This document shows, piece by piece, positions 1 through 8,950 of a DNA stretch of 64,000 nt; position 1 is the stretch's first letter, and every line of letters starts with the position of its first letter. Under the pieces are notes generated by a model. It was given only the letters and a program-made list of their open reading frames with translations. It made no database searches and had not been told where the DNA came from. The stretch comes from Bacteroidales bacterium (GTDB lineage: Bacteria > Bacteroidota > Bacteroidia > Bacteroidales > VadinHA17). Location: contig JAGGWN010000046.1 of the NCBI GenBank assembly GCA_021157415.1, positions 18,839 to 82,838 on the forward strand, given 5' to 3'. The translations under genes and the position numbers were made by a program.

Positions 1-1322
1 AGCCTATCCGTGATTATGATGTCTTTGTGGGCAAGACCATGGAATTCAAAGTGGTAAAAATCAACCAGGAATTCAAGAACGTTGTTGTTTCCCACAAGGC
101 GCTTATCGAAGCCGAACTGGAACAGCAGAAAAAAGAGATCATTGCCAAACTGGAAAAAGGTCAGGTGCTCGAAGGTACGGTCAAAAACATTACTTCATAC
201 GGGGCCTTTATTGATCTGGGTGGGGTGGATGGATTGATCCACATTACCGACCTTTCCTGGGGACGTGTCAATCACCCGGAAGAAGTGGTGCAGCTTGATC
301 AGAAACTGAACGTGGTAATCCTGGATTTTGACAATGAGAAAAAACGAATCGCCCTGGGACTGAAACAACTGACGCCCCATCCGTGGGATTCCCTTGATCC
401 TAACCTGAAAGTAGGGGACAAAGTAAAAGGAAAAGTGGTTGTATTGGCTGATTACGGCGCTTTCGTAGAAATTGCCCCGGGCGTGGAAGGATTGATCCAT
501 GTCTCCGAGATGTCCTGGTCACAACACCTGCGCAGTGCACAGGAATTTCTGAAAGTAGGGGATGAAGTGGAAGCCGTGGTCCTGACACTCGACCGTGAAG
601 AACGAAAGATGTCTATGGGTATGAAACAACTTAAACCGGATCCGTGGGAAGATATCGAGACAAAATATCCCATTGGTTCAAAACATACCGCCAAAGTCAG
701 AAACTTTACCAACTACGGGATCTTTGTTGAAATAGAAGAAGGAGTGGACGGACTGATTCATATCTCCGATCTCTCCTGGACAAAGAAAATCAAACATCCG
801 GCTGAGTTTATTTCTGTGGGCGATAATATCGAGGTAGTCGTCCTGGAAATCGACAAAAACAATCGTCGTTTAAGTCTGGGTCATAAACAACTCGAAGAAA
901 ACCCGTGGGATGTTTTCGAAAGTATTTTTACCGTAGGTTCGGTGCATGAAGGCACTATTATGGATGTTTTTGACAAAGGAGCAGTGGTTGCCCTGCCCTA
1001 TGGTGTGGAAGGTTTTGCTAATCCGAGGCATCTTATTAAGGAAGACGGCTCCAAGGCTAAACTTGATGAAAAACTTCCTTTTAAGGTACTGGAGTTTAAT
1101 AAAAACGGAAAGAAAATTGTAGTATCTCACACCCGTGTTTTCGAAGATGAGAAGAGAGGGGTGAAAAGAGCTGAAAAAGCTGATACAGAAAAAAGTACAC
1201 GTCGTATCAAGAGTCAGCTTGAGAAAACCACACTGGGTGATATCGCCGACCTCGCTTCTCTGAAAGAAGAGATGGTGGCGAAAGAAAAGAAAGATAAAAT
1301 ATCAGGAGATAAGAAAAAATAA
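1..1322 (+). CDS. rpsA: 30S ribosomal protein S1, 5'-truncated by window edge
   Basis: RNA-binding ribosomal protein that helps load mRNA on the 30S subunit. The reading frame is open to the first bases of the window (it reads PIRDYDVFVGKTMEFKV from base 3), so the apparent GTG at 27 is internal and the true start lies upstream. About 440 residues remain, holding four S1/OB-fold repeats near residues 44, 127, 216 and 302 of the GTG-numbered frame, with the repeated signatures YGAFIDLGGVDGLIHITDLSW, YGAFVEIAPGVEGLIH, YGIFVEIEEGVDGLIH and a more divergent last repeat. The C-terminus is a lysine/glutamate-rich tail, usual for Bacteroidota S1. Family assignment is very safe; only the N-terminal repeats are missing from view. 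Confidence 0.96.
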   Translation, partial: PIRDYDVFVGKTMEFKVVKINQEFKNVVVSHKALIEAELEQQKKEIIAKLEKGQVLEGTVKNITSYGAFIDLGGVDGLIHITDLSWGRVNHPEEVVQLDQKLNVVILDFDNEKKRIALGLKQLTPHPWDSLDPNLKVGDKVKGKVVVLADYGAFVEIAPGVEGLIHVSEMSWSQHLRSAQEFLKVGDEVEAVVLTLDREERKMSMGMKQLKPDPWEDIETKYPIGSKHTAKVRNFTNYGIFVEIEEGVDGLIHISDLSWTKKIKHPAEFISVGDNIEVVVLEIDKNNRRLSLGHKQLEENPWDVFESIFTVGSVHEGTIMDVFDKGAVVALPYGVEGFANPRHLIKEDGSKAKLDEKLPFKVLEFNKNGKKIVVSHTRVFEDEKRGVKRAEKADTEKSTRRIKSQLEKTTLGDIADLASLKEEMVAKEKKDKISGDKKK

Positions 1323-1350
1323 TTATCTTTAATGGCAAAATTATTAAGCC

Positions 1351-1698
1351 ATGGAGTTTCAAATTGAAAAGAAAGATGACCATACCCTGATACGGGTACT
1401 GGAAGAAAAACTTGATACCCACATTGCTCCAAACCTGAAATCGGAATTGGTACTGCTCTCAGGAAACGGGGAAAAGAACATCGTTCTTGACCTGGATAAT
1501 GTCAGGTATTGTGATTCCAGTGGTTTAAGCGCCATCCTGGTAGCCAATCGATTGTGTAAAAATGCCAACGGTACGTTTGTCCTTTGTGGATTAAACGAAG
1601 CGGTGGAACGGTTAATTACCATTTCACAGTTGGATACGGTTTTGAATATTACCGAAACTTACGAGGATGCAGTAGCGCTGATCAGGGCCGAAGAATAA
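1351..1698 (+). CDS. STAS-domain protein (anti-sigma factor antagonist type)
   Basis: A 115-residue single STAS domain. The segment DLDNVRYCDSSGLSAILVA carries the conserved D-S-S-G motif around the serine that is phosphorylated in SpoIIAA/RsbV-type anti-sigma factor antagonists. No partner anti-sigma kinase or PP2C phosphatase is adjacent, so the regulated target cannot be named. It begins 28 bases after rpsA, and a TATCTTTA box (1324-1331) just upstream may give it its own promoter; the ribonuclease Z gene follows after 13 bases. Confidence 0.85.
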   Translation: MEFQIEKKDDHTLIRVLEEKLDTHIAPNLKSELVLLSGNGEKNIVLDLDNVRYCDSSGLSAILVANRLCKNANGTFVLCGLNEAVERLITISQLDTVLNITETYEDAVALIRAEE

Positions 1699-1711
1699 TT
1701 ATTTTTTCGTT

Positions 1712-2665
1712 TTGACTTTTTCACTGTTTATCCTGGGAAGCAGTTCGGCTTTACCAACATCGAAAAGATTTCCGACCGCTCATGTATTGAATATACAGGA
1801 GCGGTTTTTTTTGATAGATTGCGGAGAAGGGACCCAGATGCAATTGCGACGGATGCACTTTAAATTAGGGCGCCTCAATCATATCTTTATCAGCCATCTT
1901 CATGGCGATCATGTGTTTGGCTTGTTCGGGCTCCTGTCCAGCCTGGGGTTGATGGGTCGGGAACAAGACCTTCAGCTTTACGGCCCTCCCCAACTCGAGC
2001 GTGTGATCCTGCAACATATCAAAATGTTTGATATACACCTGCCCTACAAGGTGATCTTCTATCCACTGAAATGTGAGAGGTCAGAGGTGGCCTATGAAGA
2101 TAAAGTGTTGACGGTACGGCATTTTCCCTTGTCACACAGAATCCCTGCCTGCGGTTATCTTTTTACCGAAAAAGAACGAATCCGTAATTTCAGACCGGGC
2201 GTGATCGAGAAATACCGTATTCCTATAACAAAAAGAAAGGGAATCCAACAGGGAAATGATTTTGTAACGGAAGAGGGTAAGATTGTTTCCAATGAACAGT
2301 TAACCTTGCCTGGCCCTTTGCCCCGATCTTACGCTTTCTGCAGTGACACGCAATACGACAGGTCGATCATCCAATTTGTTAAAGGAGTGGACCTGTTATA
2401 TCATGAGGCCACTTTTTCCAACGCAGATGTCGACCGTGCCCATGAAACAAAACATTCTACAGCCCGTCAGGCTGCTCTTATCGCTCGGGAAGCCGGCGTA
2501 AAAAAACTGGTGATCGGACACTTCTCAGCCCGGTATAAAGACCTGAATCTGCTTCTTGAAGAGGCCCGGGAAATATTCCCCGCTACATTCCTTGCCGAAG
2601 ACGGAGAACGGTTTGATGTTCCATGGGTAAGAGCAGGAGAAATTCCGAGAAACAACAAATCTTGA
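1712..2665 (+). CDS. rnz: ribonuclease Z (tRNA 3' endonuclease)
   Basis: Metallo-beta-lactamase-fold endonuclease that removes the 3' trailer from tRNA precursors. The 317-residue product begins with the family N-terminus LFILGSSSALPTSKRFPTA and has the zinc motif HLHGDH near residue 65, CSDTQYD near 210, HEATF near 230 and a late HFSARY motif. Length matches the short RNase Z form. The start appears to be TTG at 1712, because no ATG or GTG is available before the conserved N-terminus. It lies 13 bases after the STAS gene and is probably cotranscribed with it. Confidence 0.93.
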   Translation: MTFSLFILGSSSALPTSKRFPTAHVLNIQERFFLIDCGEGTQMQLRRMHFKLGRLNHIFISHLHGDHVFGLFGLLSSLGLMGREQDLQLYGPPQLERVILQHIKMFDIHLPYKVIFYPLKCERSEVAYEDKVLTVRHFPLSHRIPACGYLFTEKERIRNFRPGVIEKYRIPITKRKGIQQGNDFVTEEGKIVSNEQLTLPGPLPRSYAFCSDTQYDRSIIQFVKGVDLLYHEATFSNADVDRAHETKHSTARQAALIAREAGVKKLVIGHFSARYKDLNLLLEEAREIFPATFLAEDGERFDVPWVRAGEIPRNNKS

Positions 2666-2926
2666 TTTGCATTGTTGTGCGTGGATGTGCGTGAATCTAT
2701 GTAAATCAAAGATTCGAAGTTTCACGGTACGGAAAGTCGGAGATCGTGAAATATATGTATTTAAATACATATTTAAATGTATATTTAAATATTTAGATTA
2801 TAGTAACGGAATTCTGTAAATTGTTAGTTTCCGTAAAAGATCAGTGTTCAAAATTTCCAGATCCCGGTGTAATGAACAGGTTATTTCATTACTTTTATAG
2901 CCGTTAAACCAAAACATATAGAAGAG
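2666..2926. repeat. AT-rich intergenic region with nested inverted repeats
   Basis: Non-coding gap between rnz and the C1 peptidase gene. It contains an inverted repeat TTTCACG (2720-2726) / CGTGAAA (2745-2751), directly followed by a perfect 20-bp AT palindrome at 2753-2772 centred on TTTAAA, and then further ATTTAAAT-type repeats to about 2795. No T-run follows the first hairpin. A weak promoter-like box TACTTTTA lies at 2890-2897, about 30 bases before the peptidase start. Function unknown. Confidence 0.5.
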
Positions 2927-4165
2927 ATGAAAAATATTTTTGTATCAGTGCTGGCATTATTGCTGGCTGCGCCTTTTGTTATGGGTCAGCCCAGGGACAA
3001 GGCAACCTTTAAAGAGTACAAACCTGGGTATTATCAGAATTTTATTCTGAAGGATATCAGCCAGGTAAAGAAAAAGCAGCATCCCAAAAAAATGGTAAAA
3101 ATGTTCCTTATGGATCAGTTGGGGTTGAACCTGCCCAATGATCCTGCTTTGTATAAAACGCAATGGCATTTTTCACCTGTTTCGCAGGGAAATACGGGAA
3201 CCTGCTGGTGCTTTTCCACCACTTCCATGTATGAATCCGAGGTCTATCGGCTGACGAGCCAGAAGATCAAAATTTCTGAAATGTTCACCGTTTACTGGGA
3301 ATATGTCGAGAAAGCCAGAAGATATGTCAGGGAACGTGGAAACTCCCTGTTTTCCGAAGGCTCGGAAGGGAATGCCGTTGCCCGTATTTTCAAAATGTAC
3401 GGAGCGGTGCCCGAAGAAGCTTATACCGGTCTGATCGGAGGCAGGAAGTTTTATGATCACAGCGATATGTATAAGGAAATGAATACTTATCTGAAATCCG
3501 TAAAGGAGACCAATGCCTGGAATGAAGAGGAGGTTTTAGCTACCATAAGAAATATTATGAATCATTATATGGGCACTCCCCCCGAATTAGTTACCTGGAA
3601 GGGAAAGAACTATACTCCCAAACAGTTTCTGAAAGAGGTGTTGAAAATCAATCCGGAGGATTATGTGGAGATCCTTTCCTATGAACAGGAGCCTTTCTGG
3701 GAGCAGGTGGAATACAAGGTGCCTGATAACTGGTGGCACAGTAAGGAATATTACAATATGCCGCTGGATGATTTTATGAAAGCCCTGCATAATGCCATAC
3801 GCAAAGGCTATACCGTGAGTATCGGCGGGGATGTTTCAGAGGCCGGTTTCAGCCGTGAGACCAATGTGGCCTTGATCCCTGATTTTGATATTCCTTCCGC
3901 TTATATCAATGATGATGCACGGCAGTTTCGTTTCTCCAACCATACTACTACCGACGACCATGGCATGCACCTGGTCGGTTATCTGCAGAAAGACGGAAAC
4001 TACTGGTATCTGATCAAAGATTCCAGTTCCGGATCCCGAAATGTAGGTGAAGGAGATAAGAAATTCGGCTATTATTTTTTCAGTGAAGATTATGTAAAAC
4101 TGAAAATGATGGGCTTTACCGTGCATAAGGATGCTGTGAAGGATCTTTTGAAAAAATTCAAATGA
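2927..4165 (+). CDS. exported C1-family (PepC/bleomycin hydrolase-like) cysteine peptidase
   Basis: A papain-fold peptidase of the aminopeptidase C/bleomycin hydrolase branch, 412 residues with a clear signal peptide (MKNIFVSVLALLLAAPFVMG, cleavage before QPRD). The oxyanion Gln and nucleophile are visible in SQGNTGTCWCFS (Cys93), and the catalytic His in DDHGMHLVGY near residue 345. The third triad position, normally Asn in KNSWG, reads LIKDSSSGSRN here, so Asp replaces Asn. I recall similar IKDS-type paralogues in Bacteroidota, so it may be a subgroup trait rather than a defect. Two hairpins follow the gene, the second a convincing terminator. Probably acts in the periplasm on peptides. Confidence 0.88.
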   Translation: MKNIFVSVLALLLAAPFVMGQPRDKATFKEYKPGYYQNFILKDISQVKKKQHPKKMVKMFLMDQLGLNLPNDPALYKTQWHFSPVSQGNTGTCWCFSTTSMYESEVYRLTSQKIKISEMFTVYWEYVEKARRYVRERGNSLFSEGSEGNAVARIFKMYGAVPEEAYTGLIGGRKFYDHSDMYKEMNTYLKSVKETNAWNEEEVLATIRNIMNHYMGTPPELVTWKGKNYTPKQFLKEVLKINPEDYVEILSYEQEPFWEQVEYKVPDNWWHSKEYYNMPLDDFMKALHNAIRKGYTVSIGGDVSEAGFSRETNVALIPDFDIPSAYINDDARQFRFSNHTTTDDHGMHLVGYLQKDGNYWYLIKDSSSGSRNVGEGDKKFGYYFFSEDYVKLKMMGFTVHKDAVKDLLKKFK

Positions 4166-4177
4166 TCCTTCACCGGT

Positions 4178-4211
4178 CCGCAATGGAAACACGGTTGTTT
4201 TTCTATTGCGG
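4178..4211 (+). terminator. stem-loop downstream of the C1 peptidase gene
   Basis: CCGCAAT (4178-4184) pairs with ATTGCGG (4205-4211) and inner A/T pairs extend the stem. No T-run follows; it sits 13 bases past the stop codon and just before a stronger terminator, so it may protect the 3' end. Confidence 0.4.
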
Positions 4212-4243
4212 ATGCCGGGATCATGAAACGGGAAAACGACAGG

Positions 4244-4271
4244 AAAAAGCTGCATTGATGCAGCTTTTTTT
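4244..4271 (+). terminator. Rho-independent terminator
   Basis: AAAAAGCTGCAT (4244-4255) and ATGCAGC (4258-4264) form a tight hairpin with a two-base loop followed by seven T. The flanking A-run makes it potentially bidirectional. It ends the C1 peptidase transcript before the guaA promoter. Confidence 0.85.
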
Positions 4272-4329
4272 ATTCCAGTTTGCGTCATAGAGATTTCGAA
4301 ATAATCTTCTTTTGCGGAATCTGGATTTA

Positions 4330-4361
4330 TTGTCGATTCTGAGGAGAAAATCTTATCTTTA
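4330..4361 (+). promoter_or_regulatory. candidate promoter of guaA
   Basis: TTG (4330-4332), 21 bases, then TATCTTTA (4354-4361), close to the Bacteroidota sigma-ABfr consensus TTG-N19-21-TAnnTTTG. It lies 22 bases upstream of the guaA ATG. Confidence 0.65.
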
Positions 4362-4382
4362 TCCCGCTGGAACGTTAGTGAG

Positions 4383-5912
4383 ATGACAGACAAAATTCTG
4401 ATACTTGATTTCGGGTCGCAATATACGCAATTGATTGCCAGGAAGATAAGAGAGTTGAATGCATACTGTGAGATTCATCCATACAATCATTTTCCGAAAC
4501 CTGATGCTTCGGTGAAAGGGGTAATCCTCTCGGGCAGTCCCTATTCTGTCAGGGACACGGAAGCCCCCATCCCTGATCTTTCCGGGATAAAAGAAAGGCT
4601 GCCATTGCTGGGCATCTGTTACGGGGCCCAATATCTCGCTCATTATTACGGAGGGGAAGTACTTCCTTCGGACAGTCGTGAATATGGCCGTGCAAAATTG
4701 AAATATGTTGATGAAAACAGTCCTCTTTTTCAGGGTATTGAACCGGAGACACAGGTATGGATGTCTCATGGTGACACCATTGCCGGCATACCGGAGCATT
4801 ATCGTATTATCGGGAGTACGGAGGATGTGAAAGTAGGTGCCTATCATATTGAAGGGGAAGACACCTACGGCATACAGTTTCATCCTGAGGTGTATCATAC
4901 CGTCCAGGGACAGAAAATACTGGAAAACTTTGTGGTAAATGTGTGCGGTGTCTCGTGCAACTGGACACCGGATTCCTTCATCGAAACAACGATCCGGGAG
5001 CTGAAAGAAAAGATTGGAAACGACAAGGTAGTGCTTGGTTTATCGGGAGGCGTCGATTCCAGTGTGGCAGCGGTACTTTTGCACAGAGCCATTGGCACTG
5101 ATCTGACTTGTATCTTTGTCAATAACGGTCTGTTGCGTAAAAACGAGTTTACCCAGGTACTGGATTCATACCGTCACATGGGACTGAATGTCAAAGGGGT
5201 GGATGCTTCGGACCGTTTCCTGGATGCCCTGGCTGGCATAAGCGACCCTGAGAAAAAAAGAAAGATTATCGGCCGTGCTTTTATTGAGGTGTTTGATGAA
5301 GAAGCCCGGAAAATAAGAGAGGTGAAATGGCTGGCACAAGGCACGATTTATCCGGATGTGATAGAATCGGTGTCAGTGAAAGGTCCTTCGGCTACCATAA
5401 AATCCCATCACAATGTGGGAGGCCTTCCGGAAAGAATGCATCTGAGGGTGATAGAACCGTTGCGCTTGTTATTCAAAGATGAGGTCAGGAGAGTAGGTCG
5501 TGCGTTGGAAATGCCGGAACATCTGATTCGCCGGCATCCTTTCCCGGGACCGGGACTGGCCATCCGTATCCTGGGAGATATTTCACGAGACAAGATACGC
5601 ATCCTGCAGGAAGCGGATGATATCTTTATCCGCAGCCTGAAGCGCGAAGATCTGTATGATAAGGTTTGGCAAGCCGCAGTTATATTGTTGCCTGTCCAAT
5701 CGGTCGGCGTAATGGGAGATGAACGTACCTATGAACATGTTGTGGTGCTGAGGGCTGTTCATTCAACCGACGGCATGACTGCCGACTGGTCGCATCTGCC
5801 GTATGACTTTCTGGCCCGCGTATCATCGGATATTATCAATAAGGTGAAAGGAATAAACAGGGTAGTGTACGATATTAGTTCAAAACCTCCCGCTACCATT
5901 GAATGGGAATAA
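4383..5912 (+). CDS. guaA: GMP synthase (glutamine-hydrolysing)
   Basis: Converts XMP to GMP with glutamine and ATP, the last step of guanine nucleotide synthesis, in the cytoplasm. The 509-residue protein has the class I glutamine amidotransferase domain first ([18 protein letters not shown]; nucleophile Cys79 in [17 protein letters not shown] near 165), then the ATP pyrophosphatase domain with the P-loop [10 protein letters not shown] near 220, and the C-terminal dimerisation domain ending KPPATIEWE, the invariant GuaA terminus. Full length and intact. Its end overlaps by 10 bases an in-frame upstream ATG of the S41 protease gene, so the two are probably cotranscribed. Confidence 0.97.
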   Translation: MTDKILILDFGSQYTQLIARKIRELNAYCEIHPYNHFPKPDASVKGVILSGSPYSVRDTEAPIPDLSGIKERLPLLGICYGAQYLAHYYGGEVLPSDSREYGRAKLKYVDENSPLFQGIEPETQVWMSHGDTIAGIPEHYRIIGSTEDVKVGAYHIEGEDTYGIQFHPEVYHTVQGQKILENFVVNVCGVSCNWTPDSFIETTIRELKEKIGNDKVVLGLSGGVDSSVAAVLLHRAIGTDLTCIFVNNGLLRKNEFTQVLDSYRHMGLNVKGVDASDRFLDALAGISDPEKKRKIIGRAFIEVFDEEARKIREVKWLAQGTIYPDVIESVSVKGPSATIKSHHNVGGLPERMHLRVIEPLRLLFKDEVRRVGRALEMPEHLIRRHPFPGPGLAIRILGDISRDKIRILQEADDIFIRSLKREDLYDKVWQAAVILLPVQSVGVMGDERTYEHVVVLRAVHSTDGMTADWSHLPYDFLARVSSDIINKVKGINRVVYDISSKPPATIEWE

Positions 5913-5932
5913 TCTTTTTTATCTTCAGTGCT

Positions 5933-7540
5933 ATGAGAAAAATATTTTATATACTCTTCTTCTCTATAACGGTTCAGTCGGCTTTTTTACCTGCTCTGTA
6001 CAGTCAGGCGCAAGTGTTTAACGAGCAGGCTTTTAAGCTCAGTAAATTGTTGAATCTGATCTCCGGATATTATGTGGATACGGTGAATGAAGACAAGCTG
6101 GTGGAGGATGCTATCCGGCAGTTGCTGCGGGAACTGGATCCGCACTCGGTATATATCTCCAAGGATGAAGTGAAAGAAATGAATGAGCCTCTGATGGGCG
6201 ATTTTGAGGGTGTCGGTATCTATTTTAACGTCTTGGATGATACGATCATTGTGATTTCACCGATCAGCGGAGGGCCTTCGGAAAAAGTGGGCATCAGGGC
6301 CGGTGACAGGATTGTGGGTATCGATGGAGAAAAAGTGGCGGGCATCGGCATAACAACCAACATGGTGCGGAAGAAACTGCTGGGGCCCAAAGGTACCAGG
6401 GTGGAGGTGGATGTCGTAAGACACCATATTGCCGGACCGTTACATTTTACGATTACCCGGGATAAAATCCCCATATATAGTCTGGATGCATCTTATATGG
6501 TCAATGACCAGACCGGATATATTAAAATAAGCCGTTTTTCAGTAAAGACCCTGGACGAATTTCATAAAGCCCTGGATGAACTGCCTCTGGACAGGATGAA
6601 AGGTCTTATCCTGGATCTGCGTGACAATGGGGGAGGGATTATGACGGCAGCTACCGATCTGGTGGATGAGTTCATGCCGGAAGGCCGCATGATCGTTTAT
6701 ATGCAGGGAGAACATCTGAAACGCCAGGAGTTCTATACCACGGGCCGGGGAAGACTTAAGGATGTGCGACTGGTGGTTCTGGTGAATGAAGGTTCCGCTT
6801 CGGCCAGTGAGATCTTCTCGGGTGCTATACAGGATTGGGACAGGGGCCTGATCGTTGGCCGTAGGACTTTTGGAAAAGGCTTGGTACAGAAACCGTTTTA
6901 TCTGCCCGACTACAGTGTGGTCAGGTTGACCATAGCCAGGTATTATACACCTTCAGGCAGACTGATTCAGAAATCCTATAAAAATGGCTATGAAAGTTAT
7001 ATGAAAGAACTTAATAACCGATACAGACATGGGGAGCTGCTGTCTGCCGATAGTATTCATTTTCCTGATTCATTGCGCTATTATACCCTGAAAGATCATC
7101 GTCTGGTCTATGGGGGTGGCGGTATTATGCCTGACTTCTTTGTGCCGGCAGACACCTCCGCCAATACTCCGTATTTGCGTCAAATGGTTGGCCAGGGTAT
7201 CGTGACCAATGTTGTACTGGCCTGGGAGGATGCCCACAGAAAACAGATGCTGGGTGAATACCCTGCCGTAAGCGATTATATAAAAAAATTCAGATTGCCG
7301 GAGGCGATTATTCAAGATTTGAGAAAAGCCGGGGAAGAGAAAAATATCAAAACAGATGAAGCGTCTTTCAAAAAATCCGAACCAAAACTGCGTCTTCTTG
7401 TACGTGCTTTGATAGCCAGGGATTTATGGAATTCCACTGCTTATTTCAGGATTGTCAATCAAGAATCACCGGATTTCCTGAAAGCCGTTGATTTGATCCA
7501 TGATGACCCAGTCTTTCAACGATTATTGGAGGAGAAATAG
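5933..7540 (+). CDS. S41-family C-terminal processing peptidase (CtpA/Prc-like)
   Basis: Periplasmic serine peptidase with a signal peptide (MRKIFYILFFSITVQSAFLP, cleavage around SQAQ). An in-frame ATG at 5903 exists inside guaA, but the ATG at 5933 puts the signal sequence at the N-terminus and is preferred; that gives 535 residues. Order: N-terminal helical cap, PDZ domain (FEGVGIYFNV...GIRAGDRIVGIDGEKV), then the S41 catalytic core with nucleophile Ser in NEGSASASEIFSGA and general-base Lys in GRRTFGKGLVQ. A C-terminal extension of about 150 residues is typical of Bacteroidota CtpA paralogues. Follows guaA directly. Confidence 0.92.
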   Translation: MRKIFYILFFSITVQSAFLPALYSQAQVFNEQAFKLSKLLNLISGYYVDTVNEDKLVEDAIRQLLRELDPHSVYISKDEVKEMNEPLMGDFEGVGIYFNVLDDTIIVISPISGGPSEKVGIRAGDRIVGIDGEKVAGIGITTNMVRKKLLGPKGTRVEVDVVRHHIAGPLHFTITRDKIPIYSLDASYMVNDQTGYIKISRFSVKTLDEFHKALDELPLDRMKGLILDLRDNGGGIMTAATDLVDEFMPEGRMIVYMQGEHLKRQEFYTTGRGRLKDVRLVVLVNEGSASASEIFSGAIQDWDRGLIVGRRTFGKGLVQKPFYLPDYSVVRLTIARYYTPSGRLIQKSYKNGYESYMKELNNRYRHGELLSADSIHFPDSLRYYTLKDHRLVYGGGGIMPDFFVPADTSANTPYLRQMVGQGIVTNVVLAWEDAHRKQMLGEYPAVSDYIKKFRLPEAIIQDLRKAGEEKNIKTDEASFKKSEPKLRLLVRALIARDLWNSTAYFRIVNQESPDFLKAVDLIHDDPVFQRLLEEK

Positions 7541-7604
7541 TTAAAACAAATCCTGACGGAAGAAAGCCCGATCTCTGTGAAACCTATTCCGGAAGTGTAT
7601 AAAT

Positions 7605-8255
7605 ATGCTTGAAATCCTTTTTAATTGGTTTATCCTGCACAGTGCCCTAATCATTGAGTTGTTGGGTGTGTTGTTTGCTCTGGTGTATCTCTGGTTTAGT
7701 ATCCGGCAAAAGATCTGGCTGTGGCCTTTCGGAATTCTCACCTCCGCTTTTTATATATATGTATTTTACCATTCCAGGCTTTATGCCGATATGGGGTTGC
7801 AGGTATATTACCTGGTGGTGAGCATCTATGGATGGTATAACTGGCTGTATGGCGGGAAAAAAGGGAAAAAGGATACGCTTCCCGTGAGGGCTGTGAATAG
7901 GAGGATAACCGGGATTTTGCTCTCGGTGACATTTGTTGTTTACTGGGTCCTGGTGTGGATGCTTACGTTTATTCCTCATTGGCTCGCTATCCCCTCTTCA
8001 CAGTTGATTTACTGGGATGCTTTTACTACGGCAGCAAGTATCGTGGCTACCTGGATGTTGACTCAGAAAATACTGGAGCAATGGCTGGTGTGGATCGCGG
8101 TGGATGCCGTATCCATGGGTCTGTATATTTATAAGGGATTGTATCTTACGGCAGGTTTGTTCCTGGTTTACGCCACCATGGCGGTAATAGGATATCTGCA
8201 ATGGAGACAGGGAATGAATGCCGAAAGCATCCCCTCGGAAGAAACCAAAATATAG
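7605..8255 (+). CDS. pnuC: nicotinamide riboside transporter PnuC
   Basis: A 216-residue membrane protein with seven to eight hydrophobic segments. The family-typical stretches WLWPFGILTSAFYIYVFY and LQVYYLVVSIYGWYNW mark it as PnuC, which carries nicotinamide riboside across the inner membrane by facilitated diffusion. The following gene encodes a kinase resembling the ribosylnicotinamide kinase domain of NadR and starts one base after the pnuC stop codon, so uptake and phosphorylation trapping are coupled in one operon. Confidence 0.93.
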   Translation: MLEILFNWFILHSALIIELLGVLFALVYLWFSIRQKIWLWPFGILTSAFYIYVFYHSRLYADMGLQVYYLVVSIYGWYNWLYGGKKGKKDTLPVRAVNRRITGILLSVTFVVYWVLVWMLTFIPHWLAIPSSQLIYWDAFTTAASIVATWMLTQKILEQWLVWIAVDAVSMGLYIYKGLYLTAGLFLVYATMAVIGYLQWRQGMNAESIPSEETKI

Positions 8256-8256
8256 A

Positions 8257-8796
8257 ATGAAGAGGGAAAGACCGTATATCATTGTATTGACCGGTCCTGA
8301 GTCCACCGGGAAGACTACGCTGGCCGGGCAGCTGGCCAGGCATTTCGGAGGAAGTTGGATTCCGGAGTATGCCCGTAATTACGTTGAGCATTTGGACAGG
8401 CCGTATGTTTTTGAAGATGTGATCCGTATTGCACGTTATCAGATAAAACAAACAGACCGGTTGATGAAAGAAGATCTACCGGCAGTGTTTTTAGATACGG
8501 ACCTGATCATTCTGAAAATTTGGTTGCAGGTAATGTATGAAAATGTTCCCGGTTGGTTGCAGGAAGCCATTGAAAAAAGAAAAATAGATTTATATTTGCT
8601 CTGTCGCCCTGATATTCCCTGGAAATATGATCCTGTCCGGGAAAATCCGGGTGGGAAAAGAGAGGAGTTGTTTTTAATATACGAAAAGGAGTTGTACCAG
8701 CATGGGTTTCCGTATCGTGTTGTAGAAGGAGAAGGAGAAGAGCGGTTTCGCAAGGCGAAGGTATTTGTAGAAGAGGTAATAAACAAAGATCAATGA
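8257..8796 (+). CDS. NadR-like ribosylnicotinamide kinase (AAA ATPase)
   Basis: A 179-residue P-loop kinase with Walker A GPESTGKTTL, followed by PEYARNYVE and a DTD motif (VFLDTDLIILKIW), all characteristic of the C-terminal ribosylnicotinamide kinase domain of NadR. The N-terminal NMN adenylyltransferase and the HTH domain of enterobacterial NadR are absent. The start at ATG 8257 is chosen because it lies directly after the pnuC stop; a longer frame from 8218 would overlap pnuC and adds a non-conserved basic peptide. Its TGA stop is contributed by the first three bases of the MITE-like repeat at 8794, so the C-terminus may have been trimmed or fixed by that insertion. Confidence 0.88.
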   Translation: MKRERPYIIVLTGPESTGKTTLAGQLARHFGGSWIPEYARNYVEHLDRPYVFEDVIRIARYQIKQTDRLMKEDLPAVFLDTDLIILKIWLQVMYENVPGWLQEAIEKRKIDLYLLCRPDIPWKYDPVRENPGGKREELFLIYEKELYQHGFPYRVVEGEGEERFRKAKVFVEEVINKDQ

Positions 8797-8935
8797 GTCG
8801 GATCCGGAAAGGTGGATTTTCGTTAGAATTGAGGCAGAGAGAATGGCAACCGCAGTTAACTTGCAATGCATGACACTTGCAAAATTTTTAACAACGAAGC
8901 GTTTGGCAACAATGGCCCTTTTTAGACCGGACTCA
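8794..8935. repeat. MITE-like element, copy 1 (142 bp)
   Basis: Begins TGAGTCGGATCCGGAAAGG and ends with CTTTTTAGACCGGACTCA, so the ends form an imperfect inverted repeat of about 20 bp (exact TGAGTC/GACTCA). A second element of exactly the same length lies at 57493-57634 with clearly related sequence: shared blocks include GAGGC-GAGAG, GCAAC, AGTTAAC, AACAATGAAG/AACAACGAAG, GGCAACAA and CTTTTTAGA. No coding potential. It fills the gap between the NadR-like gene and the RlmL-like gene. Confidence 0.75.
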
Positions 8936-8950
8936 TAAATAAAAAGGAAT

